From contig DCFC01000043.1 in the NCBI GenBank assembly GCA_002314325.1, forward strand, positions 31,710 to 77,164: a stretch of DNA of 45,455 nucleotides, in the 5' to 3' direction. The notes under the pieces were generated by a model. It saw only the letters and a list, made by a program, of their open reading frames with translations, was not told where the DNA came from and searched no databases. Positions within the stretch are counted from its first letter, which is position 1. Each line of letters opens with the position of its first letter. Positions 9,137 to 17,745 of this stretch are shown one piece after another. The position numbers and the translations under genes were made by a program. This DNA comes from Megamonas hypermegale (GTDB taxonomy: Bacteria; Bacillota; Negativicutes; Selenomonadales; Selenomonadaceae).

Positions 9137-11188
9137 TTGAAAAGGAGAAATTATAAATTACTGGTTTGCGCATTGACGATGGCTAATTTCAGCGCTTTTG
9201 GGCTGAACAGTTGTAATGCCAACAGTGTTGAGGCTAATATTGCGGAAAGTCATCCGGTAACAGCAAGCGTCATGGCAACTGAAAGTATGACGCCGGTTGA
9301 AGCTGAAAAGAAAGCTGATGCCGTTATGGACAAAGCTGTTGCTAATACTGCAAATGAAACGGCGGCAGACAAGAATATAACGGTGAAAGCAGCGCCGGAT
9401 AAGCAGCAGAGTGCTGAAGTAAAAGACGCAAAGGATAAAGTGCACGATGAAGCGGCTATAGCTAAAATGAACCAATGGAAAGAGCAGCGTCCGGCGGAAG
9501 ATACTATAAAAAGCGCTACGGCGGCATATGCTGACAAAACCATCGTCAGCGTGGATATCGACGGCACAAGCATTATATCCAAAGATGATGTTCTGGCTGC
9601 CTTAAAGACGAAAGCCGGCGATAAATTCGATATTAAAAATATCGAACAGGACCGTATTAGTATTTATAATATGGGCTATTTCTATGACAACTATCCGTCA
9701 TTTGAGGTTGTACCGGAAGGTGTTAAAATTACATACCATGTAATGGAAAATCCGGTTTTACGTTCTATAGAAATCAGCGGCAATACTATTTATTCAGATG
9801 AACAGATAAAAAATACACTTAATATAAAAGTTGGTGAGATTTTAAATCTCAGACAGCTGAATACTGATTTATCTGCTATTGAAGCGACTTATCGCCAGAA
9901 TGGCTACATTTTAGCCAAATTGAGAGATATATCCATTGACGAAAGCGGCAATTTAAGCCTGCAGTTCAATGAAGGTGTATTGGAAGGGTATGCTGTAAAA
10001 GGTAACGATAAAACGAAAGATTACGTAATCACGCGTGAAATGCGCATGAAACCGGGTGAAGTGTTCAATTCGGAAAAAGCGCGCCGCAGTATGCAGCGTG
10101 TATATAATCTGGGCTTTTTTGAAGATGTCAGCGTAAGACTTTTGCCGGGTGAAAAGGACCCGAACAATATCATTATGGAACTCACCGTTATTGAAAAACG
10201 TACCGGTTCATTCGGTATCGGTGCCGGTTACAGCAGTCAGGACGGCCTTTTAGGTATGATCAGTATCGGGGATACGAATTTCCGCGGTACGGGTGATTCC
10301 GTAAAGGCCATGTATGAATTCGGCGGCGACGACGGCGATGACAGTGGTTACAGTATTTCTTATACGAAGCCGTGGATTGACGAAAAACAGACGAGCGGCA
10401 CATTCCGTATTTATAACCGTAAATATGAATATGACGATTATGATAATGACGGCGATAACGTGGAAACGTACGATAAGAAAAATGCCGGATATGAATTGAA
10501 CTTCGGCCGACCGATAAATGAATATACGACGAATTTCCTCGGTTTCCGTATTAATGAAACAGAATACCGCGGTCATGAAGAAGGTCCGTATGATAGAAGC
10601 GGCCCAGATTATGCTGATTGGCGTGACAACAACTTCGGTGAAACGAGAAGTATTATTGCATCGCAGGTCAGAGATACGCGTGACAATATCTACTTCCCGA
10701 CAGAAGGTTCGCGCACTAGTATTAGCGTTGAATATGCAGGCCTCGGCGGTGATTTCGATTATACGAAGTTTACATTGAGCGGCCAAAAATATTATAAGGT
10801 CGGTCATGCTCAGGTTATAGCTCTGCGCGGCAGTATCGGTTATGCCAATGAGGACTTGCCGGAAAACTCCGCATTTGAAGTGGGCGGCCAAAATTCCGTA
10901 CGCGGCTATCGTGATGACCAGTTTACCGGTAATAAAATGATAATGGGTACGGTGGAATATCGTTTCCCTATTGTTAATAAAGTACAAGGCGCATTATTCG
11001 TTGATGCCGGTGATGCCTGGGGCGGCACATCTTACGGCCCATGGGATGAAATTGAAGATGACCTCACTATACACACAAGTGTCGGCGTAGGTATGCAGCT
11101 GCAAACGCCAATCGGCGCACTGCGTCTTGATTACGGCTGGGGTGAAGACGGCGGCCGTCTGCACTTTACCGTAGGCGGTGCTTTCTAA
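9137..11188 (+). CDS. bamA: BamA/Omp85 outer-membrane protein assembly factor
   Basis: A 683-aa Omp85 protein, the central insertase for outer-membrane beta-barrel proteins. It has an N-terminal export signal and then an unusual charged Ala/Lys/Asp-rich linker (about residues 30-134). Three POTRA domains (about 135-205, 206-283, 284-355) and a 16-strand-type barrel (about 358-683) follow, with the loop-6 motif VRGY at 588-591 and a C-terminal Phe. E. coli BamA has five POTRA domains, so three is short. The start is TTG at 9137, chosen because AAGGAGG lies 8 bases before it and no ATG fits. The neighbours tamB and three OmpH-type chaperone genes support a role in outer-membrane biogenesis. No BamB-E genes are visible. 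Confidence 0.95.
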   Translation: MKRRNYKLLVCALTMANFSAFGLNSCNANSVEANIAESHPVTASVMATESMTPVEAEKKADAVMDKAVANTANETAADKNITVKAAPDKQQSAEVKDAKDKVHDEAAIAKMNQWKEQRPAEDTIKSATAAYADKTIVSVDIDGTSIISKDDVLAALKTKAGDKFDIKNIEQDRISIYNMGYFYDNYPSFEVVPEGVKITYHVMENPVLRSIEISGNTIYSDEQIKNTLNIKVGEILNLRQLNTDLSAIEATYRQNGYILAKLRDISIDESGNLSLQFNEGVLEGYAVKGNDKTKDYVITREMRMKPGEVFNSEKARRSMQRVYNLGFFEDVSVRLLPGEKDPNNIIMELTVIEKRTGSFGIGAGYSSQDGLLGMISIGDTNFRGTGDSVKAMYEFGGDDGDDSGYSISYTKPWIDEKQTSGTFRIYNRKYEYDDYDNDGDNVETYDKKNAGYELNFGRPINEYTTNFLGFRINETEYRGHEEGPYDRSGPDYADWRDNNFGETRSIIASQVRDTRDNIYFPTEGSRTSISVEYAGLGGDFDYTKFTLSGQKYYKVGHAQVIALRGSIGYANEDLPENSAFEVGGQNSVRGYRDDQFTGNKMIMGTVEYRFPIVNKVQGALFVDAGDAWGGTSYGPWDEIEDDLTIHTSVGVGMQLQTPIGALRLDYGWGEDGGRLHFTVGGAF

Positions 11189-11242
11189 ATCGCTTAATAG
11201 AAATCAAAATGAAAAAGATGTTTTACAAGGGAGCAGATAAAG

Positions 11243-11857
11243 TTGATTAACTTTCAAAAGAAACAGGTAAAAATTATCAGTGTGATTATAGCGGCAGTAT
11301 TTATTTTCAGTATTGTGGCTTTGGGTGTATCCCAATATCAGTCCGGTATGGCAGGAGCATCGTCTTCCAATGTCGGTGTAGTTGATTATTCACAGCTTAT
11401 CTCGCAGCATCCGGGCATGCAGGCTGCACGGGAAAAATATGAAGAAGCAGCTAAACAGGTTCAGGATGAATTTACGCAGAAAGCCGGCAGCATGACACCG
11501 GAACAGCAGCAGCAGTTCATTGAACAAAAACAAAAGGAAATGCAGGATAAACAGAAAGAATTAATCGACCCAATCCGCACAAGTATAGAAAACCAGGTTC
11601 AGGAAGTGGCAGCTTCCCGCAGTATCAATGTAGTTTTGGATAAAAACAATGTATTATACGGCGGACAGGATATTACTCAGGAAGTATTGAAAAAAATCCA
11701 GGCTGAAGGCGATGTAACGACGGACAGCAGTTCTACCGATACAGCTGCGCCGGCAGCTGATGCTTCGGCTGATAGTGCTGCTAGTACTGCTGACGGCAGT
11801 GCGCCTGCTGAAAGTGCGGATAATACAGCAGCAACCGATGCAAATGCTGCTCAATAA
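11243..11857 (+). CDS. OmpH/Skp-family periplasmic chaperone, membrane-anchored, with Ala/Ser/Asp tail
   Basis: A 204-aa OmpH/Skp-family protein expected to hold unfolded outer-membrane proteins in the periplasm. An N-terminal hydrophobic helix (about residues 9-31) is followed by the Skp core: VGVVDYSQLISQHPGMQ, a Gln/Lys/Glu-rich coiled coil (about 60-115), then SINVVLDKNNVLYGG and DITQEVLKKIQ. The last 50 residues are a low-complexity Ala/Ser/Asp/Thr tail absent from classical Skp. The start is TTG at 11243 after AAGGGAGCAG. It follows bamA by 54 bp and is the first of three adjacent members of this family. The helix has no clear cleavage site, so anchoring is inferred. Confidence 0.85.
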   Translation: MINFQKKQVKIISVIIAAVFIFSIVALGVSQYQSGMAGASSSNVGVVDYSQLISQHPGMQAAREKYEEAAKQVQDEFTQKAGSMTPEQQQQFIEQKQKEMQDKQKELIDPIRTSIENQVQEVAASRSINVVLDKNNVLYGGQDITQEVLKKIQAEGDVTTDSSSTDTAAPAADASADSAASTADGSAPAESADNTAATDANAAQ

Positions 11858-11883
11858 CGTGTAATTTATGATGGCCGACTGAT

Positions 11884-11914
11884 AAAATACCGAGCTGTAA
11901 TCGCTCGGTATTTT
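11884..11914 (+). terminator. Terminator hairpin between the first and second OmpH-type genes
   Basis: A perfect 12-bp stem, AAAATACCGAGC / GCTCGGTATTTT, with a 7-base loop. The A and T runs at its base make it symmetrical. It would end or reduce transcription from bamA and the first chaperone gene; the next gene starts 17 bp later. Confidence 0.7.
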
Positions 11915-11931
11915 AGTAAAGGGGGAAGTTT

Positions 11932-13065
11932 ATGGCGGATAATGACGAAAAAACGGGACAGAAAACGAAAAGAAATTATGATAAACGCAATGTAATTGTC
12001 GGGGTAATCTGTTTGCTTTTGATTGCTGCCGGTATCGGCTATATCTGGCATAAAAATGCAAAACCTCCTCAGCCGGCAGATGATGTAACGTCAGCCGTAG
12101 CTGTAGTTGATATAGACAGATTGATGCCGGAGCATATACATTATGCTAATTTGGTAAAATTGCGGGCGGAGCGTTTTCTGATTTTGGAAAGATTGAAATC
12201 ATACGCGACGGATGCTAAATCTTTAGAGCCGCCGGAAATAAATCCGGCTGATAATGTGTTCGCTGAAGTTGTGGACCAGCAGGATAATCTGCGGGAAATC
12301 AATTTGCGCCAGCAGCTCAAAGAGGAAACGGCCGTTAAGGAAAACGAGATAAGAGCAAATCTGGCTGATGAAAAAAATGCGGCGATAAAACAGGTGACGG
12401 ATAAATACACCAATGAGATTTTGAACTGCACGATAAAACTGGACAATGCCAGAAATCTCCGTCTGAAAAAAGAAGATACGGATAAACTGCTCGACGAGAT
12501 GGAAAGATTGAAAACGGAACGCGGCAAGATGGCGTTTCAGATTGAACAGCAGTTTAATCTGCGTGTGGCGCAGGAGCTCATGGCATGGCGCAGCGAGCGC
12601 GAAAAAGAGCTGGGTCTTAATAATATGCAGCAGCATCAAAAAGATGTAGAAGACTCCAACAGGCGAATAGCATTGGAACAGCAGCGCAGCAGTCAGTATA
12701 TGCAGGACAGGCTGAACATGCTTCAGGCAAGAAAGAAAGACAGTGAACGTCTTATCATTCTGCTGCACACGAAAGATGACGAGATTGAACTGTTGCAAAA
12801 GAGTATTTTAAAAGATATAGCGAGCAAGGCGACGAAGATTGCCGTGCAGAAACATCTGAAACTGGTAGTGGCTGACGTACCGCTCAGCAATAACTTTTTC
12901 GGCAATAGCAGTGCACTGAGTTTTGATGAAAATATTTTAAACGGCATGGTAGTAGGCATAGATGCTATTGATATAACGGATGATGTACTGAGTCAATTGC
13001 AGCAGGATAAGGAAAATGCTTTGCAAAGACGGCAGGCGGCAAATAGTGCCGAACAGGAAAAATGA
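11932..13065 (+). CDS. Large membrane-anchored OmpH-like coiled-coil protein
   Basis: A 377-aa protein with a cytoplasmic Lys-rich N-terminus, one membrane helix (about residues 20-39) and a periplasmic domain. That domain starts with a Skp-like strand (VAVVDIDRLMPEH), has a very long charged coiled coil (about 100-275), and closes with a second half resembling OmpH (KLVVADVPLSNNFF, then GIDAIDITDDVLSQLQ). It reads as an OmpH/Skp-type fold with an enlarged tentacle region. The C-terminal DIT-[DQ]-[DE]-V motif is shared with both neighbours. The ATG at 11932 follows AAAGGGGGAAG. Its stop overlaps an ATG of the next reading frame, so the two are co-translated. Function as a chaperone or spacer is inferred; direct family recognition is moderate. 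Confidence 0.75.
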   Translation: MADNDEKTGQKTKRNYDKRNVIVGVICLLLIAAGIGYIWHKNAKPPQPADDVTSAVAVVDIDRLMPEHIHYANLVKLRAERFLILERLKSYATDAKSLEPPEINPADNVFAEVVDQQDNLREINLRQQLKEETAVKENEIRANLADEKNAAIKQVTDKYTNEILNCTIKLDNARNLRLKKEDTDKLLDEMERLKTERGKMAFQIEQQFNLRVAQELMAWRSEREKELGLNNMQQHQKDVEDSNRRIALEQQRSSQYMQDRLNMLQARKKDSERLIILLHTKDDEIELLQKSILKDIASKATKIAVQKHLKLVVADVPLSNNFFGNSSALSFDENILNGMVVGIDAIDITDDVLSQLQQDKENALQRRQAANSAEQEK

Positions 13066-13082
13066 AAGGACGATGCTTGATA

Positions 13083-13544
13083 ATGAAAATAAAATTAGCA
13101 TTAGTGGCATTAGGAATGGCTTTAATGAGCGTATTTATGGCAGGTTGCGGCAATGATACGAAACTTGGCTATCTGGATGCGGAACGGGTAATGAATGAAG
13201 CGCCGCAGATAAAGACAATCAGAGATAATATTGATACTAAAAACAAAGAAATTGAAGCGAAAGAACAGGACTTGTACAATAAAAAAGCTTCGATGAGCGA
13301 TGAAGATTTCAAGAAGGAACAGATGAATATTCAGCGCCAGTATCAGGGGCTTGATATGCAGTACAAATCGCAGATAAAAAATACGATGGATAAAGTACTG
13401 GCGGAAGTTTCCACTGAGAAGGAACTGTCTGCCGTAGTGCCGAAAACACTTGTCCGCAGTAACGGTATGCAAATTCAGAAACAGGAATTCGTTATCCAGG
13501 GCGGTATTGATATAACAGACGAAGTTATTCAGAAATTGCAGTAA
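13083..13544 (+). CDS. OmpH/Skp-family lipoprotein
   Basis: A 153-aa OmpH-type chaperone made as a lipoprotein. The signal peptide ends in a lipobox (FMAGC, Cys at residue 22). The core has LGYLDAERVMNEAPQIKTI, a Lys/Glu/Gln-rich coiled coil (about 45-110), and ends with IQGGIDITDEVIQKLQ, close to the ends of its two upstream paralogues. Three starts are possible in frame: ATG 13062 (overlapping the previous stop), TTG 13077, which sits 6 bases behind AAAGGA, and ATG 13083. The last gives the cleanest signal peptide and is used here; TTG 13077 adds only two residues. It lies 15 bp before lpxD, as skp does next to lpxD in many diderms. Confidence 0.85.
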   Translation: MKIKLALVALGMALMSVFMAGCGNDTKLGYLDAERVMNEAPQIKTIRDNIDTKNKEIEAKEQDLYNKKASMSDEDFKKEQMNIQRQYQGLDMQYKSQIKNTMDKVLAEVSTEKELSAVVPKTLVRSNGMQIQKQEFVIQGGIDITDEVIQKLQ

Positions 13545-13559
13545 AAGAGGGTAAGTGTT

Positions 13560-14591
13560 ATGCAGAAAACTTTAGCGGAAATTGCCGCGCTGGTCGATGG
13601 AAAACTGGAAGGTCAATATGATGAAAATCTGATAATTACGGGAGCGACGGGGATTGCACTGGCGGGACCGAGTGAAGTTACGTTTGCGGTAGAGCCGCAT
13701 CTGGAAGAAGCTGTATCGTGCAATGCGGCAGCTGTAATCATTCAAGATGATGTGGAAGGTTTCAGCAAAACGAGCATAAAAGTAAAAAATCCGCGTGCAG
13801 CTTTTAATATTCTACTGAATATTTTCAAGCCGGAATTGATTATAGAACGAAAAATCAGCGATAAGGCGCATATCGGCAAAAATGTAAAATTGGGAAAAAA
13901 TATAGCCGTTATGGATTTTGCCTACGTGGATGACAATGCACAGATTGATGATGATGTGACGATTTATCCGAATGTGTATATCGGTCAGTATGCGAAAATC
14001 GGCAGCAACAGCGAAATTCATGCCGGTGTAAGCGTGCGCGAATTCTGTCATGTAGGGAAAAATGCCATCATTCATGACAATACCGTAATCGGTGCGGACG
14101 GCTTCGGTTTTATTACAAAAGAAGGAAAACATACGAAAGTGCCGCAGGTAGGTAATGTTGTCATCGAAGATGATGTGGAAATCGGCTGCAATGTAGGCAT
14201 AGACAGAGCGACGACCGGTTCCACGCTGATTGGCAAAGGCACGAAGATTGACAACCTGGTGCATATCGGTCATAATTGCGTCTTGGGAGAAAACTGTCTG
14301 GTAGTAGCACAGACAGGTCTGGCCGGCTCGACGATTGTCGGACATAATGTAACATTTGCCGGACAGGTCGGCTCGAAAGGTCATATAAAAGTCGGCAGTA
14401 ATTCCGTAATGGCGGCAAGAACGGGTCTTATCGCAGATGTTCCGGAAAATTCATTTTATGCCGGTTTTCCTGCCCGTTCCCATCAGGAATGGCTGCGCAT
14501 TAAAGCAACAGAAGGTCGTTTGCCGGATATGGTGAAAAAGTTAAAATTAATGGAAAGACGCTTGAAGGCGTTGGAAGAAAAAAACAATTAA
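13560..14591 (+). CDS. lpxD: UDP-3-O-(3-hydroxyacyl)glucosamine N-acyltransferase
   Basis: A 343-aa trimeric acyltransferase that adds the N-linked hydroxyacyl chain at C2 in lipid A synthesis, using acyl-ACP. The N-terminal uridine-binding domain (about 1-100) is followed by a left-handed beta-helix of hexapeptide repeats (about 100-300) and a short C-terminal helix (about 310-343). The catalytic-histidine region [12 protein letters not shown] is present. The ATG at 13560 follows AGAGGGTAAG. The length matches the family (about 340 aa). It ends in a terminator before the acyltransferase gene. Confidence 0.96.
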   Translation: MQKTLAEIAALVDGKLEGQYDENLIITGATGIALAGPSEVTFAVEPHLEEAVSCNAAAVIIQDDVEGFSKTSIKVKNPRAAFNILLNIFKPELIIERKISDKAHIGKNVKLGKNIAVMDFAYVDDNAQIDDDVTIYPNVYIGQYAKIGSNSEIHAGVSVREFCHVGKNAIIHDNTVIGADGFGFITKEGKHTKVPQVGNVVIEDDVEIGCNVGIDRATTGSTLIGKGTKIDNLVHIGHNCVLGENCLVVAQTGLAGSTIVGHNVTFAGQVGSKGHIKVGSNSVMAARTGLIADVPENSFYAGFPARSHQEWLRIKATEGRLPDMVKKLKLMERRLKALEEKNN

Positions 14592-14604
14592 TTGATACTT
14601 TTAT

Positions 14605-14636
14605 GTAGCAAGGCGCAGACTTTGCTACTTTTTTTT
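14605..14636 (+). terminator. Terminator after lpxD
   Basis: The stem GTAGCAA(A) / (T)TTGCTAC is followed directly by an eight-base T-run, a standard intrinsic terminator. Transcription of the next gene would need read-through or a promoter that I do not see. Confidence 0.8.
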
Positions 14637-14655
14637 AAGAGGGGAGGGATTGGAG

Positions 14656-15540
14656 ATGCTCTATAAGAGTTTGGTTTTTTTGAGCAATGTCTGTTGTTTA
14701 CTGCCGGAGGGCTTGACCCGATTTATCGGAAAAATTCTCGGCAGTCTTACATGGTATGCCGTGCCTAAAAAACGTAAAATTATGGCAGTAAAAAATATTA
14801 AGCGATGTTTAAAAGTTGATGAAACGAGAGCGCAGCAGATTGCCCGTAAATCATGGACGCGCTTCGGCCCGATGATTATGGAGGTATTGCGGTTTAAAAT
14901 AATCTGCCGTGATATCGAAAAATATGTGACAATTATCGGCGAGGAAAACATCAAGAAAGCCATGGAATACAATGCCGGCGGCGTAATCGCCACGGCGCAC
15001 AGCGGCAACTGGGAAATAATAGGCGCGGCGCTCACGCACAAGGGAATGAAAATAGCGGGAGTCGCCCAGCACCAGAGAAATGAACAGGTGAATAATTTCA
15101 TTAATTACTGCCGGGCGTTTACCGGTATGCACATTACGGACAAACTGGATATAAAAGATATGATGAAAATGCTGAGCCAAAAGTATTTTATCGGTCTTAT
15201 CATGGACCAGGACGGTGGTTCGACGGGAATTATGCTGCCGTTTTTTGGCTATGAGGCGTCCTGTGTGCAGGGACCTGCCGTTATGAGCCGGTTTAAGAAT
15301 GCGCCGATACTGCCGGCATTCATCACGCAGGACAGACCGGGACACCATATTTTGACAATCGGCGAGCCTGTGTTTACAATGAGGACGAAAGACAAAAAAC
15401 AGGATATCTACAATATGATGTACGATTTGACGAAAATGGTGGAGGAACACATAAAGCGCTACCCGGAAGAATGGTTCTGGCTGCATGACCGGTGGAAATA
15501 TGCCGAGCGCAAGAAAAAAGAAGTAAATAACTTGCAGTAA
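14656..15540 (+). CDS. LpxL/HtrB-type lipid A late acyltransferase (first copy)
   Basis: A 294-aa membrane-associated acyltransferase of the LpxL/LpxM (HtrB) family, which adds secondary acyl chains to the Kdo-lipid A precursor. The catalytic HxxxxE motif appears in TAHSGNWEIIG, and the family blocks MDQDGG and FKNAPILPAFI follow. An N-terminal hydrophobic helix (about 4-30) would tether it to the inner membrane. The ATG at 14656 is preferred over an in-frame TTG at 14650 because GGGAGG ends 8 bases before the ATG. A paralogue lies at 27556-28476. Which chain position each enzyme acylates cannot be read from the sequence. Confidence 0.9.
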   Translation: MLYKSLVFLSNVCCLLPEGLTRFIGKILGSLTWYAVPKKRKIMAVKNIKRCLKVDETRAQQIARKSWTRFGPMIMEVLRFKIICRDIEKYVTIIGEENIKKAMEYNAGGVIATAHSGNWEIIGAALTHKGMKIAGVAQHQRNEQVNNFINYCRAFTGMHITDKLDIKDMMKMLSQKYFIGLIMDQDGGSTGIMLPFFGYEASCVQGPAVMSRFKNAPILPAFITQDRPGHHILTIGEPVFTMRTKDKKQDIYNMMYDLTKMVEEHIKRYPEEWFWLHDRWKYAERKKKEVNNLQ

Positions 15541-15588
15541 GAGGTTTTGTCTTGTAAAATAAGTATATATAATTTTAGGAGGACGGCT

Positions 15589-16416
15589 ATGAATAGACAA
15601 AAAACTATTGCCCGGGAAGTTGAATATTCGGGAATAGGGCTTCATTCAGGAGCAGAAGTTAAGATGAAGCTGCGTCCGGCTCCAGTAGATACGGGAATTG
15701 TATTTATCAGAACAGATTTACCGGATAGGCCTCAGATAAAAGCAATAGCAAGCAATGTTACTTCTACGCTAAGAGCGACTACTATCGGCAGTGATGAGAT
15801 AAAAATCTTTACAATAGAGCATTTAATGTCAACTTTGTTTGCTAATAATATTGACAACTGTTATATTGAACTTGACAATGAGGAACCGCCGGTGGCCGAC
15901 GGTGCTGCGGAAGTGTTCATGCAGCTGTTGGCCCAGGCGGGCGTCAGTGAACAGGACAAGGTGCGCCGTGAAATCGTTATCGATAAAGTATACCGCATTG
16001 ATGACGGCGAACGGTTTGTGATGGTCGTTCCGTACGACGGGTTCCGCGTAAGTTTCACTTCCTTAAATCCGCATCCGCTGATTGGCACGCAGTATTATGA
16101 TTTTACGTTTGACAGCATTGATACATATAAGCAGGAAATTGCTCCGGCAAGGACGATTGCTTATGAAAAAGAAGTGGAAGCACTGCGTAAAATGGGTCTG
16201 GGTCTGGGCGGAAATCTGGAAAATGTAATTGTATACAACGATGAAGGCTGGATGAACAAACTACGCTATGATAATGAACTGGTTCGTCACAAGATTTTGG
16301 ACGTCGTAGGCGATTTAAGGCTGGCCGGAGTGCTCAAAGCACACGTTATAGCAGTTAAATCAGGTCATGAACTCAATACGAAATTGGCAAAAAAAATTCT
16401 GGCAGATTTTGTTTAA
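15589..16416 (+). CDS. lpxC: UDP-3-O-acyl-N-acetylglucosamine deacetylase
   Basis: A 275-aa zinc hydrolase catalysing the committed step of lipid A synthesis. It shows the family blocks REVEYSGIGLHSG, FTIEHLMSTLF (catalytic Glu and first zinc His) and RHKILDVVGDL (second His and Asp zinc ligands). The length is close to other LpxC proteins. The ATG at 15589 follows AGGAGGACGGCT, a strong ribosome site; an in-frame start at 15547 has none. It is followed 22 bp later by fabZ, which is fused to lpxC in some other bacteria. Confidence 0.97.
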   Translation: MNRQKTIAREVEYSGIGLHSGAEVKMKLRPAPVDTGIVFIRTDLPDRPQIKAIASNVTSTLRATTIGSDEIKIFTIEHLMSTLFANNIDNCYIELDNEEPPVADGAAEVFMQLLAQAGVSEQDKVRREIVIDKVYRIDDGERFVMVVPYDGFRVSFTSLNPHPLIGTQYYDFTFDSIDTYKQEIAPARTIAYEKEVEALRKMGLGLGGNLENVIVYNDEGWMNKLRYDNELVRHKILDVVGDLRLAGVLKAHVIAVKSGHELNTKLAKKILADFV

Positions 16417-16438
16417 TAAGAAAAGAGGTTAATATATT

Positions 16439-16876
16439 ATGAGAATTGATATTACTGAAATTGAAAAAGTTTTACCGCATCGTCCTCCTTTTTTATTGGT
16501 TGACCGCATTATAGAGCTGGAACCGATGAAATATGCTGTGGGTGTAAAGAACATCACTATGAATGAACCGCAGTTTCACGGACATTTTCCGCAGCGTCCG
16601 ATTATGCCGGGCGTGCTTATTTTAGAAGCAATGGCGCAGGTAGGCGGATTTGCGCTTTTATATCCGGAAGAAAACAGAGGCAAACTGCCGTATTTCGGTG
16701 GCATGGACAATGTGAAATTCAAAAGACCGGTAATTCCTGGCGACCAGCTGATAATGAAATCGGAAATCGTGAAAATCCGCGGCGAATTCGGCAGAGTACA
16801 TTGTGAAGCATATGTAGACGACCAGCTTGCGGCACAGGGCGATTTTACGTTCGCACTGCAGAAATCGAACCTTTGA
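16439..16876 (+). CDS. fabZ: 3-hydroxyacyl-ACP dehydratase FabZ
   Basis: A 145-aa hot-dog-fold dehydratase of fatty acid synthesis. It has the N-terminal HRPPFLLVDRI block and the catalytic segment HGHFPQRPIMPGVLILEAMAQ, split as HGHFPQRP (His) and MPGVLILEAMAQ (Glu). It draws on the same hydroxyacyl-ACP pool that LpxA and LpxD use, which explains its place between lpxC and lpxA. The ATG at 16439 follows AGAGG at 16423-16427, with 11 bases between. The length is typical. Confidence 0.96.
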   Translation: MRIDITEIEKVLPHRPPFLLVDRIIELEPMKYAVGVKNITMNEPQFHGHFPQRPIMPGVLILEAMAQVGGFALLYPEENRGKLPYFGGMDNVKFKRPVIPGDQLIMKSEIVKIRGEFGRVHCEAYVDDQLAAQGDFTFALQKSNL

Positions 16877-16885
16877 TAAATTGAA

Positions 16886-16909
16886 AAAAACCGAACGTGT
16901 TCGGTTTTT
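16886..16909 (+). terminator. Hairpin between fabZ and lpxA
   Basis: A perfect 10-bp stem, AAAAACCGAA / TTCGGTTTTT, with a 4-base loop and a T-run forming part of the 3' arm. It has a terminator shape, but only 18 bp separate it from the lpxA start, so partial termination or mRNA-end protection is likely. Confidence 0.65.
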
Positions 16910-16927
16910 GATGAGGAGTGAAATTCA

Positions 16928-17731
16928 GTGGGAGAAGAGAATAAAATACATCCTACAGCTATAATACATCCTAATGCTCGTATCGGTAAGAATGTAGAAA
17001 TAGGACCGTATGTAATAATCGGTGAAAATGTGGAAATCGGCGACGGAACGAAAGTACAGCCGCATGCAGTCATTACAGGCTGGACGACGATTGGCAAGGA
17101 CTGTGTGATTTTTCCGGGGGCATCTATTGGTGCTGAACCGCAGGATTTGAAATTTAAAGGAGAAAAATCGTACGTCATCATCGGCGACAGAACGAAAGTG
17201 CGCGAATTTGCGACAATCCACCGCGCCTGCGGTCCAGAAGAGGAAACGCGTATCGGCAATGACTGTCTGCTGATGGCTTATACACATGTGGCACACAACT
17301 GCATCATCGGCAATAATGTAGTCATGGCAAACAACGCTTCTGTTGCAGGTCATGTTATCGTGGAGGACAGAGTGGTGCTCGGCGGTTTTGCCGGTGTTCA
17401 TCAGTTTGTAAAAATCGGACGCAATGCGATGGTCGGCGGCTTTTCAAAACTGGTGCAGGACGTTGTACCGTACACCATAGTTGACGGCAGACCGGCAAAC
17501 GTATGCGGATTAAACAGTGTGGGCATATCACGCGCAGGCATATCGTTAAGTTCCAGACGCGCCATTAAACAGGCGTATAAAATCTTGTACCGTTCCGGCT
17601 TAAAACTGGCGCAGGCTATATCGGTGATTGAACAGGAAGTAGACTCCTGTCCGGAAGTGGAACATTTCCTGCGTTTTCTGCGCAATGCCGACCGCGGTAT
17701 CTGCAGAGAAAATCATGAAGGTAATAATTAA
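16928..17731 (+). CDS. lpxA: UDP-N-acetylglucosamine O-acyltransferase
   Basis: A 267-aa trimeric hexapeptide-repeat acyltransferase, the first enzyme of lipid A synthesis. The beta-helix runs over about residues 1-190 with [ILV]-G-x-x-x-x repeats, and a helical C-terminal domain follows (about 195-267). The catalytic histidine lies in MAYTHVAHNC. The start is GTG at 16928, 5 bases behind GAGGAGTGA. It lies 14 bp upstream of lpxI and the length fits the family. Confidence 0.96.
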   Translation: MGEENKIHPTAIIHPNARIGKNVEIGPYVIIGENVEIGDGTKVQPHAVITGWTTIGKDCVIFPGASIGAEPQDLKFKGEKSYVIIGDRTKVREFATIHRACGPEEETRIGNDCLLMAYTHVAHNCIIGNNVVMANNASVAGHVIVEDRVVLGGFAGVHQFVKIGRNAMVGGFSKLVQDVVPYTIVDGRPANVCGLNSVGISRAGISLSSRRAIKQAYKILYRSGLKLAQAISVIEQEVDSCPEVEHFLRFLRNADRGICRENHEGNN

Positions 17732-17745
17732 AGCGAGGATTTAAA

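Noticed and set aside
10250..10987. A 245-codon open frame on the minus strand inside bamA.
   Set aside because: It is an antisense shadow of a clear BamA barrel, with a composition typical of a reversed reading and no ribosome site.
15547..15573. TTGTCT and TATAAT before lpxC as a promoter.
   Set aside because: The spacer is only 15 bases and the boxes overlap AT-rich sequence, so support is too weak to list.
14851..15645. A 264-codon minus-strand open frame across the first acyltransferase gene.
   Set aside because: It is a shadow of a well-supported gene and crosses its boundary into the lpxC start region; no recognisable protein motifs.
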